From positions 1 to 63,323 of IMG/VR virus record IMGVR_UViG_3300023284_000199: a stretch of DNA of 63,323 nt; one strand, given 5' to 3'. The position numbers and the translations under genes are program-made. Positions 15,375-25,231 of this stretch are shown here, piece after piece (positions within the stretch are counted from its first letter, which is position 1; each line of letters starts with the position of its first letter). A model generated the notes under the pieces. It worked only from the letters and a program-made list of their open reading frames with translations, was not told the origin of the DNA and searched no databases. The stretch comes from a virus.

Positions 15375-15403
15375 TTGACATATCACACATTTTAGTCAAT
15401 ACT
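15375..15403 (+). promoter_or_regulatory. Sigma70-like promoter before scaffold gene
   Basis: TTGACA (15375-15380), 17 bases, AATACT (15398-15403). Confidence 0.6.
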
Positions 15404-15456
15404 TATGTTTACTCGCTAGTGGGATACTAGTTTAAAAGGTGACAAGGAGAAGACAG

Positions 15457-16272
15457 ATGGAATTCGATTTTAGTAAACACATGACTGGTGTTGCGTCTTT
15501 GGATGTGATACCCGACGCTTATAAAGGTCTGTACGAAGAACAAGCAGACAACACTTTCTCTGTTGCAGATTCGGCAAAAGGTATTGTTGACGCATACGTG
15601 GGTCAAACAGGTGCTTTAACTACAGTACGTGGTGATCTTACCAAATCTAACGATGAAAGTGCCGGAAGACGTATCAAACTTTCAGATTATTCAACTCTGC
15701 TTACTGAGTTGGGAGTTAATGTTCCTGACGGTGAAGAAGCTACTGCTGTTTTAAAAGCTTTCATTACTGAATTGACCACACAAGTTGCAGGCGGAAAAGA
15801 AATTCAGATTAATCTGGATAAAATTAAAGCTGACGCAGACAAGCGTGTTCAAGAAGCTGTAACTAAAGGCAACGAAAAAGAACAGTTTATGCAATCAGCT
15901 TTGAGCAGACACATGGTTGGTGAAGTGGCTACAGCTGCTTTGGCTAAACTAGAAGGTAGTGTTGATCTTCTAATGCCTCATGTGAAAGAACACTGTAAAG
16001 TTATTCAGGATGGTGAAACATTTGTAGTCCGTGTTGTAGATACAGCCGGGGATGCGCGTAGTAACGGTTCTGGTGGTTGGATGACTGTTGCTGATCTAGT
16101 TACGGAAATGAAAACAGATACGAAATTTGCTCTCGCTTTTAAGAGTGAAGAACTGTCTGGTAGCGGTACAGTACCGGGTTCTACAACTAAGCCTGTAGTT
16201 AAAAAACAGTCTGAAATGTCTGCTACAGATAAGATTTCAGACGGACTTAAAAAAGGTCAACACAAAACATAA
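15457..16272 (+). CDS. Capsid scaffolding protein
   Basis: A 271-residue acidic, helical protein just before the capsid gene, where scaffolds lie. The middle has a charged helical stretch (NLDKIKADADKRVQEA) and the C terminus a conserved-looking part with EELSGSGT and a short basic tail. It would guide capsid assembly and leave the prohead. I start at ATG 15457 with AAGGAGA seven bases before it; the GTG at 15439 lacks a site. No protease motif seen. Confidence 0.7.
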   Translation: MEFDFSKHMTGVASLDVIPDAYKGLYEEQADNTFSVADSAKGIVDAYVGQTGALTTVRGDLTKSNDESAGRRIKLSDYSTLLTELGVNVPDGEEATAVLKAFITELTTQVAGGKEIQINLDKIKADADKRVQEAVTKGNEKEQFMQSALSRHMVGEVATAALAKLEGSVDLLMPHVKEHCKVIQDGETFVVRVVDTAGDARSNGSGGWMTVADLVTEMKTDTKFALAFKSEELSGSGTVPGSTTKPVVKKQSEMSATDKISDGLKKGQHKT

Positions 16273-16283
16273 TTGAAAAAAGG

Positions 16284-16312
16284 TTGACAGTTATTAATTT
16301 TTGTTTCAAAAT
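16284..16312 (+). promoter_or_regulatory. Sigma70-like promoter for the capsid leader
   Basis: TTGACA (16284-16289), 17 bases, CAAAAT (16307-16312). Its transcript would begin with the structured region at 16325-16480. Confidence 0.55.
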
Positions 16313-16324
16313 ATGTATTGTAAA

Positions 16325-16480
16325 GGTATATCGAAATTTTGACGTGATGTTGCAATATTCGATTTGAGGAAATTCCGCTCTCTAAGGGTGATCCAGTGAG
16401 AGGCTACTGCAAAGATAACGTGAAGTTATGCCTCGTTGCCAACTTTGGATTAACTTATTTACCCTATTGAGGGAGAGGAT
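16325..16480 (+). ncRNA. Structured leader RNA of the capsid gene (candidate)
   Basis: Several stems can be drawn: ATCGAA (16330) with TTCGAT (16358), CTCTC (16378) with GAGAG (16398), and GGC (16402) with GCC (16430) enclosing ATAAC/GTTAT (16415/16425). CAAAG (16410) could also pair with CTTTG (16443). The opening GAGGAAATTCCG recalls the start of bacterial RNase P RNA, but the element is far too short for that. It may stabilise or regulate the capsid message, or be processed. Confidence 0.5.
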
Positions 16481-16483
16481 ATA

Positions 16484-17455
16484 ATGGCTACAGTAACATT
16501 AGCGGAATCAGCAAAACTAGCTCAAGATACATTGGTTGCGGGTGTTATCGAAAACATCGTAACGGTTAACCATTTCTTTGAAGTTTTGCCTTTCGACGGA
16601 ATTGACGGTAACGCTCTAGCGTATAACCGTGAAAACGCTCTAGGTCCAGTTGCTACTACTGGTGTTGGTATTACGGACGGTACAATCGGTCCTGATGCAT
16701 CCGGTGGTGATAACCTTGCAGAACGTCAAGCTGCTAAAGACGCTGCTACGTTCACTCAGGTTACAAGCACACTGACGACAATCATGGGTGACGCGGAAGT
16801 TAACGGCTTGATTCAAGCTACACGTTCTAGTCACGGAAATGATCAAACGGCGGTTCAAATCGGTTCAAAAGCTAAGTCTGCTGGACGTAAGTACCAGGAT
16901 TTGCTTCTGAATGGTGACGGAGCTAACTTTGAGTTTACAGGTTTGCTTACGCTGTGCCCTGCCAGCCAAACGGTTGATACAGGTGTTAACGGTGGTCCTC
17001 TAACATTCGAAATGTTGGATGAACTTATGGATTTGGTTGTGGATAAAGATGGTCAAGTTGACTACTTCCTTATGCACGCTCGTACAATCCGTTCATACTT
17101 CAGTCTGCTTCGTGCATTGGGTGGAGCTTCAATCGGGGATGTTGTAGAACTTCCTAGTGGAACTCAGGTGCCGGGTTATCGTGGTGTTCCTCTGTTCCGT
17201 AATGACTACAATCCTATTAACCAAACTAAGGGTTCGGGATCGGCTCAAACTACAATCTTCGCCGGTACTCTGGATGACGGTTCACGTCACGTAGGTATAG
17301 CTGGTTTGACAGCCGAAAAAGCATCAGGTATTGCGGTGGTTGATGTTGGTGAGTCAGAGAAGAAAGACGAACGTATCTGGCGTGTAAAATGGTACTCAGG
17401 ACTGGCTCTATTCTCAGAACTTGGTATCGCTTGCGCTGACGGAGTAACTAACTAA
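16484..17455 (+). CDS. Major capsid protein, HK97-type
   Basis: A 323-residue protein following scaffold. The YNRENALGPV segment, the AGRKYQDLLLNGD helix, and the GYRGVPLFRNDY loop fit HK97-fold capsid proteins of siphophages. Strong GGGAGAGGA ribosome site, a dedicated promoter upstream and a terminator downstream suggest high expression. The shell forms from hexamers and pentamers of this protein. Confidence 0.85.
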   Translation: MATVTLAESAKLAQDTLVAGVIENIVTVNHFFEVLPFDGIDGNALAYNRENALGPVATTGVGITDGTIGPDASGGDNLAERQAAKDAATFTQVTSTLTTIMGDAEVNGLIQATRSSHGNDQTAVQIGSKAKSAGRKYQDLLLNGDGANFEFTGLLTLCPASQTVDTGVNGGPLTFEMLDELMDLVVDKDGQVDYFLMHARTIRSYFSLLRALGGASIGDVVELPSGTQVPGYRGVPLFRNDYNPINQTKGSGSAQTTIFAGTLDDGSRHVGIAGLTAEKASGIAVVDVGESEKKDERIWRVKWYSGLALFSELGIACADGVTN

Positions 17456-17463
17456 TTGAGTTT

Positions 17464-17494
17464 GGGGAGCTAGTCTCCCCTTTCTCTGCTTTTT
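17464..17494 (+). terminator. Rho-independent terminator after capsid gene
   Basis: GGGGAG (17464-17469) pairs with CTCCCC (17475-17480) around CTAGT, then a T-rich run to 17494. Confidence 0.8.
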
Positions 17495-17515
17495 CTAACG
17501 AGAGGAAATGAAAAC

Positions 17516-18364
17516 ATGCCAGCCTATCTAGTCGAACTCCCAAGTCGCCCCGGTTTGAATAACATTGTACAAGGTCGTTCAATGGTTGTTTTTGCCGCTT
17601 CTTCTGCTGAAGCCTTAGCTGCTGCCGATGGTAAATTCGGACAAGACAGTAATGGTCTTTTTGCGAAAATTGCAACTGCTACTGAAATTGTTGCGGAAAC
17701 AGATTATGTGGACTATGTTCTTAAAGTTCAACTTTCTGATCCGGCTACACCTTTTACTATTGCTGCTGATATTCGTGCAAATGGTATTGTAGCTCTTGGT
17801 GCAGAAATTCAATGCTTGAAAACTCCTGCCATTAATGCCGGTGGTACTGGTTACACTGCTGCTGATGTACTTTTCCTTGATGAAGATGTTGCGGGCGACG
17901 CAAATCGTAAAACTTCTCTAACAGTTACCTCAGTTTCAGGTGGTGTTATTGATGGTATTGCGGCTCTTGATCCCGGTGATTGGAAAACACTTCCTGCTTC
18001 ACTAACTGGTGTTTCCCTAACGGGAGGTTCAGGTGGTGATGATGCTACTATGGATATGGTTGCTACAGTTAAAGGTGACATTGAACATCAAGCGGCTCAT
18101 GCGGTATCACTTCTTCTAGCCCTTGTCGCTACAGCCGGTGCAGCAATTGATATGGGTGCTTCGCCTCCCGTTCTAACAGTTTCAAGTGTTGCTGATGCTA
18201 TCGGTGATTACAAACTGATTGCAGAACTTGGTAGAAATAATGTACCTATTCCGTTGCTTCTAGGAACTGTAATTGATGAAGGTATTGCTGCTGCTGTTAC
18301 ATCAGTTGAAATTCCTGTAGCTCCGGTTATTCCGAATGTACTGCGTGTTGTTGGCCAAACTTAA
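17516..18364 (+). CDS. Virion structural protein, possible head decoration
   Basis: A 282-residue, alanine- and glycine-rich protein directly after the capsid gene. The central part holds a beta-rich INAGGTGYTAADVL motif followed by a VTSVSGGVIDGI turn, a module seen in phage particle proteins. It has its own ribosome site and terminator. Position and composition suggest a head-surface or minor head protein; family unrecognised. Confidence 0.55.
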   Translation: MPAYLVELPSRPGLNNIVQGRSMVVFAASSAEALAAADGKFGQDSNGLFAKIATATEIVAETDYVDYVLKVQLSDPATPFTIAADIRANGIVALGAEIQCLKTPAINAGGTGYTAADVLFLDEDVAGDANRKTSLTVTSVSGGVIDGIAALDPGDWKTLPASLTGVSLTGGSGGDDATMDMVATVKGDIEHQAAHAVSLLLALVATAGAAIDMGASPPVLTVSSVADAIGDYKLIAELGRNNVPIPLLLGTVIDEGIAAAVTSVEIPVAPVIPNVLRVVGQT

Positions 18365-18387
18365 AAGATTGTGCGTCCTGGCCAATT

Positions 18388-18428
18388 GGGGATTGATTGC
18401 CGAATGGGTGGCGGTCATCCCCTTTTTT
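18388..18428 (+). terminator. Rho-independent terminator
   Basis: GGGGAT (18388-18393) pairs with ATCCCC (18417-18422), with TGCC/GGCG further in, followed by six T residues. Confidence 0.75.
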
Positions 18429-18459
18429 ATGTAAAATATAACTACAAAGGAGAGATGAC

Positions 18460-19092
18460 ATGTCCAATTCGATGACAATTACATTGGTACTAGCCGGTCA
18501 TTATGCCGGTGAGACTATGAAGATTAAGCGTCACCAGTTCGTTAATGGTGAAATGACGTTTACAGGTACGGGAGAACAAATCTTTGGAGTTGCCTTATAT
18601 TTGAAACGTTACAATGCGCATATGCAAGGTTCTCCTGAATTAGCAGATGCACAACGAGTTTATGCCGAAGAGATGGAGAAGAAACATGGCAAGCGTGATA
18701 CTGCGGGGAGTGATAAATCCGGGGAACAGCCTGTTGAAAGCAACGTTCAGTCGAGCGGGAGTGGGCCTACCGAAGTTCAAGCAAGTGCCAGGGACGGAGC
18801 AGTTGATCCCGAGGCCGGGAGTGAGGGGGTTCTTCCCAACGGGAGTGGACTTCAGGACTCCGGGGATGACGACGGATCGAATCAGGAGAGGCTAAGCAAT
18901 AATCTTCGTTTGGAGAAAATTATTCATAGTCTAAATCCTGATAATGATGATCACTGGACACAAGCGGGGAAACCTAGACTTACTGTCATAGAAGATGCGT
19001 TGGATGGAGATACGGGAATCACTAGAGCGGATATCGATAATGCGGCTCCTGGGTTTGATAGGGAAGCAGCTATAGTTAAAACGCTTGAATAG
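18460..19092 (+). CDS. Virion-associated protein with disordered middle
   Basis: A 210-residue protein in three parts: a basic N-terminal domain (residues 1-75), a glycine/serine/glutamate-rich linker (about 80-145) and a C-terminal module with DDHWTQAGKPRL and TGITRADIDNAAPGFDR. I recognise that module at the end of small phage structural proteins; its role is not known. It lies between head and connector genes. Confidence 0.6.
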   Translation: MSNSMTITLVLAGHYAGETMKIKRHQFVNGEMTFTGTGEQIFGVALYLKRYNAHMQGSPELADAQRVYAEEMEKKHGKRDTAGSDKSGEQPVESNVQSSGSGPTEVQASARDGAVDPEAGSEGVLPNGSGLQDSGDDDGSNQERLSNNLRLEKIIHSLNPDNDDHWTQAGKPRLTVIEDALDGDTGITRADIDNAAPGFDREAAIVKTLE

Positions 19093-19105
19093 GGAAGGGT
19101 GTTAA

Positions 19106-19729
19106 ATGGCGTTTGATAGTACAATTGGAGATGCGGCACAAAACGCTTATGTACCTGAAGCTACGGTTGATACACATCACATTGATCGTAATAATACGGC
19201 TTGGTTTGATTTCACGTCTCCTGAAAAACAAGCTGCTATTATTAGGGCTTCTGATTACGTTGATAAAAGATTTGGACGTAGGTTTAGAGGTGTACGTAGA
19301 TCATTCGATCAAGGTTTAGAATGGCCACGTATAGATGCGGTTGATGAAGATGGATACTCTTTTCCTGAATCTCCTAAACAATTGGAAAAAGCTATAGCTG
19401 AATATGCTCTTAGAGCGGCTTTATGTGGTACATTAGCTCCTGATCCACTATTACCTGTGCCTAAACAGAATTTGGAAAGTGGACAAACCGATAGAACACA
19501 AGAGCCTTCTGGTGAAATTACTAGAAAGCTTGAAAAAGTTGGTCCTATTCAAGAGGAAACATATTATCGCGCTCCATCACAAGCAGCTACGTCTAATCCT
19601 AGTGCAGGAGCTAGATCGGTACAATCTGGTTTAGTTAATGATTATGTTATACCTGAATATCCTGAAGCAGATATGTGGCTTGAAGAATTAATTGAATCTA
19701 GTAGTTCTATTAGGCTTGCAAGAGCTTAA
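19106..19729 (+). CDS. Head-tail connector, DnaT-like family
   Basis: A 207-residue protein. The pattern AAIIRASDYVDKRFGRRFRG then LEWPR and a helix KQLEKAIAEYALRAAL is typical of phage proteins annotated DnaT-like and placed at the neck. It would sit under the portal as an adaptor. The C terminus is acidic and variable. Confidence 0.65.
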   Translation: MAFDSTIGDAAQNAYVPEATVDTHHIDRNNTAWFDFTSPEKQAAIIRASDYVDKRFGRRFRGVRRSFDQGLEWPRIDAVDEDGYSFPESPKQLEKAIAEYALRAALCGTLAPDPLLPVPKQNLESGQTDRTQEPSGEITRKLEKVGPIQEETYYRAPSQAATSNPSAGARSVQSGLVNDYVIPEYPEADMWLEELIESSSSIRLARA

Positions 19730-19781
19730 TAGGGAATGTATGATAAAGTTGTATACAGTTTTGAACCGGGAGAAAAAATAA

Positions 19782-22460
19782 ATGCCATTAGTTACAAGTC
19801 GTACACAACTAAACCAAGGTCTTGAATCAGTTGAATCTGTTACTTTTGGTGCCGGAACCGGTGCAGATATTAACATTACCGGTACGGGATTACCTTCTGT
19901 TGCAGTAGGTGAATTCTTTGAAATTCGCGGGCACCCCCTTGCCACAAATAACGGACTATACTCAGTTGTTACCGTAACTTCCGATACGGCTGACTATGAG
20001 TGTGATAAAGTTTCTGGTGCTGCTCCTGTTATTGATGCTGTTGAAGTTGCCACATGGCTTGGTGCTACCGGTACTGCCACTGAAAAAAGTGTTTTCTTCG
20101 ATACTGCTGCTCTACACATTTATCTTCTTGAACAAGGAAATGTGGATTCCGCTGGTGTTCTTGGACAAGCTATGTATTCATTCGCCATGCAGGAATGGAA
20201 AGATGACAGCTTTATCATAGCTAATGCTCCTTTCCCAATTCTTACAATTGATTCTGACGCTGGTAAGTACATTGTTGGTCAAGACTCTTCAGGTAACAAT
20301 AATGGTTGGAATTGGCAAGATGATACCGGGTTTAGTATTCGTACACGTAAACTTCTTAGAAATTCAGGTTGGGATGAAGTCGATTCTGCTGGTATTACTC
20401 TAAATCGTTATGTAGGTGTACAAACTTTGGGATTGTTTGAAGATGCCGTTAACGACACAGCTTATTTCCAATTTGGTGACGATACAACCGTTGACGATAC
20501 TATCGATTTTGATTTTTCTGGTCCTGTTAATGAAGCTGTACGTTTCTTTGAAAGACAAGCTGACGGATCAATTAATGGTGGAACAGGTATCGCTATTTCT
20601 ACTGATGGAAGAACTTTAACCCGTTCTGACGGTGGAAATTGGCGTACTGACGGTTACATTGTTGGTGGTACAATCGTTCTCCGTGATTCAGAAGATTCTA
20701 CAATGGATGGAAAGTGGAGACTTACTACTGTTGGGGCTGGTGTTGATGGTGTTGTAACAGGCGGTATTGCTGCTCAAGCTACTGTTACAGAAGGTTTTGA
20801 TTTTAATGATAACGGCGGTTCTGAAGATGTTCTAGATCGTAATGATGGAGGGTCGTTTATTGCTGATGGATGGGTTGTTGGTTCTAAAATTATTGTTACC
20901 GGTGCGGAAACTGCTGGAAATAACGGAACATATACGGTTCTTTCCCTAACAGCTACTACAATGAATGTGGTTACGGGTTCATTTGACGTTGCTGACACTC
21001 AAGATGATAATACAGCCGTTATAGGAATGTTTGATGATGCTCTTACTCCTGATATTACAGTTAATGGTGCTATTGACAACGATAACGCTTTCACTTTGAA
21101 AATTCGTGTTCGTGATGCTGATCCTAAAGGTAAAACGTTTGCACAAGCTAACATATCTTCAGCCGGTCGTACTGTTTTAAGTAACTTTTTGTACGCTTTC
21201 CCTCTTGCTAACAGTGCAGATATTAATATTGATGAAACTGATGCTAATATTGATACAAACACTCCTTATACAGGAATGACTATAACGTATTTCAGTACTG
21301 CCCAAGCTAGAGCAGGATTGGTTGGTGGTTCATTTAATTTTGGAATTATCATTGAAGGAAACGATGGTACAAACCAAGAAGTTTATGAATTCGTTCAACG
21401 TCAGTTGAGAAAAACTACTGATATTGATAATGATGGTGATGTTGCCATTGGTCGTGCTATGGATGGTATGATGCGTTTTGTTGGTGCCACTCTTGAAGTA
21501 GGATCACCTGATGGTGGATTGTCTTTCCCTCGTAATCCTGATGGTGGTGGCTCTGGTACATTTATTGATTCTTTGAATGCTACTTCTACTAATGATGTTG
21601 TATTTTATGATAATACAGGGGCAACTAGAACTTTCCCTGAAACTATTGCTGTAACATTGGATTTTAACCAAATTTTGATTGATGATGCGGCTGCTGAATT
21701 TGATCTTTTCTATGATCGTACAATTCGCACAAATCTTACAGATTTTGTTATTCAAACTGGTCCTGATAGAATTACTAGCGCGGGTACTAATCTTCCGAAC
21801 AATGCAGAATCAGGTGTTGGAAGTTACATGCGTGTAAGTGGTCTAACTGGTGGTGATGCTGCTATGAATGGTGTATACCAAATCACTGTTGAAACTACAC
21901 CAGGGGCAGATTGGACTGTTGTAAGATATGATGGTGCTGCTATTGTTGCTGTTTCTGCTTCTACGGTAGATATAGATCAAAATGTTGTGGATACTCCTGA
22001 CGCAATTATTGTTCATACTAATGTTAGTTTAACTGAAACTACAATTTCATTCACTGCACCAGACCTTATAGATGATTCAGGTAGCGGGTTCGGTATTTTT
22101 GCTGTGGGTGACTTTATTGAGGTCGAGGGTACAGCTTCTAATGATGGTATATTTGAAATTGATACGGTTGCTGCTGGTCAAATACAAACTATTGAACAAA
22201 CTATTGTAAACGAATCTGCTGGTGCTTCTATGACAATTACGAAAATTGTTTCTGGATTGGCTGATGTTGATGAAGTGTTCTCATATGATTTTGATGGTAA
22301 TGTTCAAGGTGGAAGAACAATTTCAACCACTACTTTTGTAAAAGCTAAAGCTGTTGGGTTCTCAAGTGCCCAATACATTCAAAGCGATATAGCTTCAATT
22401 GTTACTGGTACGCCTCTGACAATTCCTCTACAAGCACAAACCGAACGTAATACGGCTTAG
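19782..22460 (+). CDS. Large repeat-containing virion protein
   Basis: An 892-residue protein rich in Asp, Gly, Thr and Val. Several beta modules share a pattern of DGG, a Trp or Phe, DG, VG and a late GxYxV, for example around residues 280-330 and 350-400 and near the N terminus. There are no cysteine or catalytic motifs. Repeated beta domains suggest a surface fibre, appendage or tail structural protein; the family was not recognised. Confidence 0.55.
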   Translation: MPLVTSRTQLNQGLESVESVTFGAGTGADINITGTGLPSVAVGEFFEIRGHPLATNNGLYSVVTVTSDTADYECDKVSGAAPVIDAVEVATWLGATGTATEKSVFFDTAALHIYLLEQGNVDSAGVLGQAMYSFAMQEWKDDSFIIANAPFPILTIDSDAGKYIVGQDSSGNNNGWNWQDDTGFSIRTRKLLRNSGWDEVDSAGITLNRYVGVQTLGLFEDAVNDTAYFQFGDDTTVDDTIDFDFSGPVNEAVRFFERQADGSINGGTGIAISTDGRTLTRSDGGNWRTDGYIVGGTIVLRDSEDSTMDGKWRLTTVGAGVDGVVTGGIAAQATVTEGFDFNDNGGSEDVLDRNDGGSFIADGWVVGSKIIVTGAETAGNNGTYTVLSLTATTMNVVTGSFDVADTQDDNTAVIGMFDDALTPDITVNGAIDNDNAFTLKIRVRDADPKGKTFAQANISSAGRTVLSNFLYAFPLANSADINIDETDANIDTNTPYTGMTITYFSTAQARAGLVGGSFNFGIIIEGNDGTNQEVYEFVQRQLRKTTDIDNDGDVAIGRAMDGMMRFVGATLEVGSPDGGLSFPRNPDGGGSGTFIDSLNATSTNDVVFYDNTGATRTFPETIAVTLDFNQILIDDAAAEFDLFYDRTIRTNLTDFVIQTGPDRITSAGTNLPNNAESGVGSYMRVSGLTGGDAAMNGVYQITVETTPGADWTVVRYDGAAIVAVSASTVDIDQNVVDTPDAIIVHTNVSLTETTISFTAPDLIDDSGSGFGIFAVGDFIEVEGTASNDGIFEIDTVAAGQIQTIEQTIVNESAGASMTITKIVSGLADVDEVFSYDFDGNVQGGRTISTTTFVKAKAVGFSSAQYIQSDIASIVTGTPLTIPLQAQTERNTA

Positions 22461-22484
22461 GAGTAGAACAAGGATGACATTAAT

Positions 22485-22901
22485 ATGTGGGGTGTGTGTT
22501 TAGAATATGATAGTAGAGAGCAATTTAGACGTGCTTGGGGATATATAGTACAAGAGTGTTACATACCTAATGCTTGGGAACGAAACACTGCTGAAGGAAT
22601 GGATTATTATTTATGGGAAGACTGGCATTTTAATGCTAGTGTACACAATCTTCCTGATCCTATAATAGTTCTTTCACCTGAAGACGGTTCGAAAATTCAA
22701 GGAAAAGAATCTCTTTATACATTTGAGCATCCTGAAGATGCTGTGTATTTTTTTGGCTCTGATACACGAGATTTACATCACGAACATTTAGAAGGTAGAG
22801 AATATAAGACGGTGTATATCCCGAATAGTGGGTTTATGCATAGTTTTACCGCTGCTGCTATGGTAATCTATGATCGTAAATTAAAGATGGGAATTAACTA
22901 A
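22485..22901 (+). CDS. Unknown protein with weak SPOUT-like pattern
   Basis: A 138-residue protein inside the structural cluster, different in composition from its neighbours. PEDAVYFFGSDTRDL, then VYIPNSGFMHSFTAAAMVIY recalls the motifs of SpoU/TrmH RNA methyltransferases (glycine-containing loop, then a final SxxxAxxxxxY helix). The similarity is by eye and some key residues are not met, so this may be coincidental. Confidence 0.4.
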   Translation: MWGVCLEYDSREQFRRAWGYIVQECYIPNAWERNTAEGMDYYLWEDWHFNASVHNLPDPIIVLSPEDGSKIQGKESLYTFEHPEDAVYFFGSDTRDLHHEHLEGREYKTVYIPNSGFMHSFTAAAMVIYDRKLKMGIN

Positions 22902-25231
22902 TGGCTATAGTTGACGGTCGTACACTTTTAGATAATGCCAACGCCATTACAAATTGGGGGTCTTATCCTGCCGATGCCACTAATCCTAACTCTGATAGTG
23001 ATACACTTAAATTTGGTACAGCGTCAGTAGCTTTTACTGCTGATAACACTTCAGGTGGTGAAGGTATTTTCTTTGATGATGGTGCAGATAGAGACTGGAC
23101 TGATGACATTGTTTATATGTGGGTTAACATCGCTAATCCGGGGTTGATGGAAACTAAAGCTAATGGAGGTATTCGTATACGAGTTGCTAATAATGCAGGG
23201 TTAACTAATTTTGTTGAAAGAAATTTTGAAGGTTCGGATACATATTCCGGTGGTTGGAAAATGTTTGTCATTGATATGAATGATGTATTTAACCAAGCAG
23301 ATGCTACAGGAGGTACACCACCGGTTATTACTGCGGCTAGGTATATTGGCGTTGTTTGTGATCTTATTACCGGTGCCATGCCTAAGATGCAGGATAATAT
23401 ATTCATCGATTCTTTATGGAGATTGCAAAAAGGTGTTCCCGGTATTCGTGTTGAATCTGATAATGGAGGTTCACCTTGGACTTGGGATGATATACGTGAT
23501 GCTGGTGACGAGTTTGATACTACAAAAGCTTGGGGTCACGTAATAGAAAATCAAGGACAAATTATTTTGTTTTCATCCATAGAATTTGGTGACGCAGCAG
23601 GAACTACCAGTACTGATTTTGATGATTTTACAGGAGCTAAGATTGTATTTGGAGAAGGATCAAACCCATTACCTAATGATATATATGAAATTACCGTGGT
23701 AGGAAATGCTACAGGGACTTGTGACATTAAATTCGGCTCTGTTGTGGGTTCTGGTGCAGATAGACAAGGATTGTTGGGGGGTTCTATATCAACAACAGGA
23801 CCATTATTTACTATTGATGCTGAAACTGATATTGCTGATGTAGATACTGTAAATCTTTATGGAATTAGTATTACAGGAGCAGGAATATGTCAGTTTAGTG
23901 GGTCAACAAAAACAGATTTAATTAGTGTTGTGTTTACTGATTGTGGAGAAATTCAACCAAACGATTCTGAGTGCATAAATTGTTTCCTTATCGCTCCTAA
24001 AGATCGTGGAATGGAAATGTTAGCTACTAATAATATACAAGGGCTTACTTGTATTGCTGGTAGTGATGATGTAAATATTACTCTACTAGGTTCAAGAACA
24101 GATTACACTAATGCGGCACCGGGAGCTAGTACAGATACTTTTACTCATACTGTTACAGCAGGTACAGATGCTTTAGTTGTTGTCTATGGGGGTGAAGGTA
24201 CTGTTAACGTTTCTATAGATTTAGATGGAAATCCTTTTCAAGAAATAATTCAAGGTCAAATTGGTGGAGTGATTACCACAGGAATGTTTGTTCTATTTAA
24301 TCCACCAGTGGTTACGAGTGGTACTATTACAATCTCCTATGGTTCCACACCTTTAAATTTAGGTGCCAGTGCATTCAATCTTGATAATGTTTCTAACATA
24401 GTGCCTGTTAACGATTCAGCGAGAGTTGGAACTGATGTTGGCACAAATCCTGCAAGCGGTACAACAATAAGTCATGAAGTACCTATGGCTGATGCTAATT
24501 CTTATGTTATAGGATTTATCTATGATAACGATTCAACAGTTACTTATGCAGTAACGGGAGGGGCTGATCAAACTGAGGTAGTTGAAACAGCAATCGGTTC
24601 TGAAGCGAAAATTGTTGTGGGAACACTTGAGGTTGGAGTATCAGGAGATATATCTTGGGATACTACCGGAGCAATGACAGGAAGTTTTGGGTTAATAGCT
24701 GTAGAATTTCTTCCATCTTCTGCTGAACATCATATTCATCATAATAATGTAGGAGACGCTTCTATAACTTACACAAATATGGAATTCTTCGGATTTGGTG
24801 CTGCTGGTGGACCTAAATGGCATGGTGAAAACAGTCAATCTGGTGCAGATATAGATATTAGTGCTACAGGTACATCTGATCCGACTGCTAACGAATTTGA
24901 AAACACTGGTGAACCTATATTTGGAACGGTCGTAGTTACTAACAATACTCAAGTTACTTTTGATAAAATGAAAGATAATTCAGAAGTTAGAGTATTCAAT
25001 AATTCAACAGGTGTAGAGATAGCTGGAATTGAAAATGCTACTGCCGGTTCTCCTGAAGATCGTAATTTTGCTTGGACGGCTGCTGCGGCTCTAACTGTTG
25101 ATTATGTTATTCATAATTTCTTAGGTACTGATGATGAAAACTTTGAAACTATTAGAGTCAATGGATTTATTGTACCTAATGATGATGTTACAATTGACAT
25201 TCAGCAAAGACTTGATCGGAATGTCGAATAA
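22901..25231 (+). CDS. Virion structural protein, beta-rich
   Basis: A 776-residue protein with strongly beta-forming, Asp/Thr/Gly-rich sequence, no cysteine pattern and no enzyme motif. It overlaps the previous gene by one base and the next gene's ATG by one base, so it is co-translated with a run of tail genes. A decoration or fibre role is likely. Confidence 0.55.
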   Translation: MAIVDGRTLLDNANAITNWGSYPADATNPNSDSDTLKFGTASVAFTADNTSGGEGIFFDDGADRDWTDDIVYMWVNIANPGLMETKANGGIRIRVANNAGLTNFVERNFEGSDTYSGGWKMFVIDMNDVFNQADATGGTPPVITAARYIGVVCDLITGAMPKMQDNIFIDSLWRLQKGVPGIRVESDNGGSPWTWDDIRDAGDEFDTTKAWGHVIENQGQIILFSSIEFGDAAGTTSTDFDDFTGAKIVFGEGSNPLPNDIYEITVVGNATGTCDIKFGSVVGSGADRQGLLGGSISTTGPLFTIDAETDIADVDTVNLYGISITGAGICQFSGSTKTDLISVVFTDCGEIQPNDSECINCFLIAPKDRGMEMLATNNIQGLTCIAGSDDVNITLLGSRTDYTNAAPGASTDTFTHTVTAGTDALVVVYGGEGTVNVSIDLDGNPFQEIIQGQIGGVITTGMFVLFNPPVVTSGTITISYGSTPLNLGASAFNLDNVSNIVPVNDSARVGTDVGTNPASGTTISHEVPMADANSYVIGFIYDNDSTVTYAVTGGADQTEVVETAIGSEAKIVVGTLEVGVSGDISWDTTGAMTGSFGLIAVEFLPSSAEHHIHHNNVGDASITYTNMEFFGFGAAGGPKWHGENSQSGADIDISATGTSDPTANEFENTGEPIFGTVVVTNNTQVTFDKMKDNSEVRVFNNSTGVEIAGIENATAGSPEDRNFAWTAAAALTVDYVIHNFLGTDDENFETIRVNGFIVPNDDVTIDIQQRLDRNVE

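Noticed and set aside
16368-16483. RNase P RNA
   Set aside because: Only the first dozen bases look similar; the element is about 130 bases and lacks the other conserved regions.
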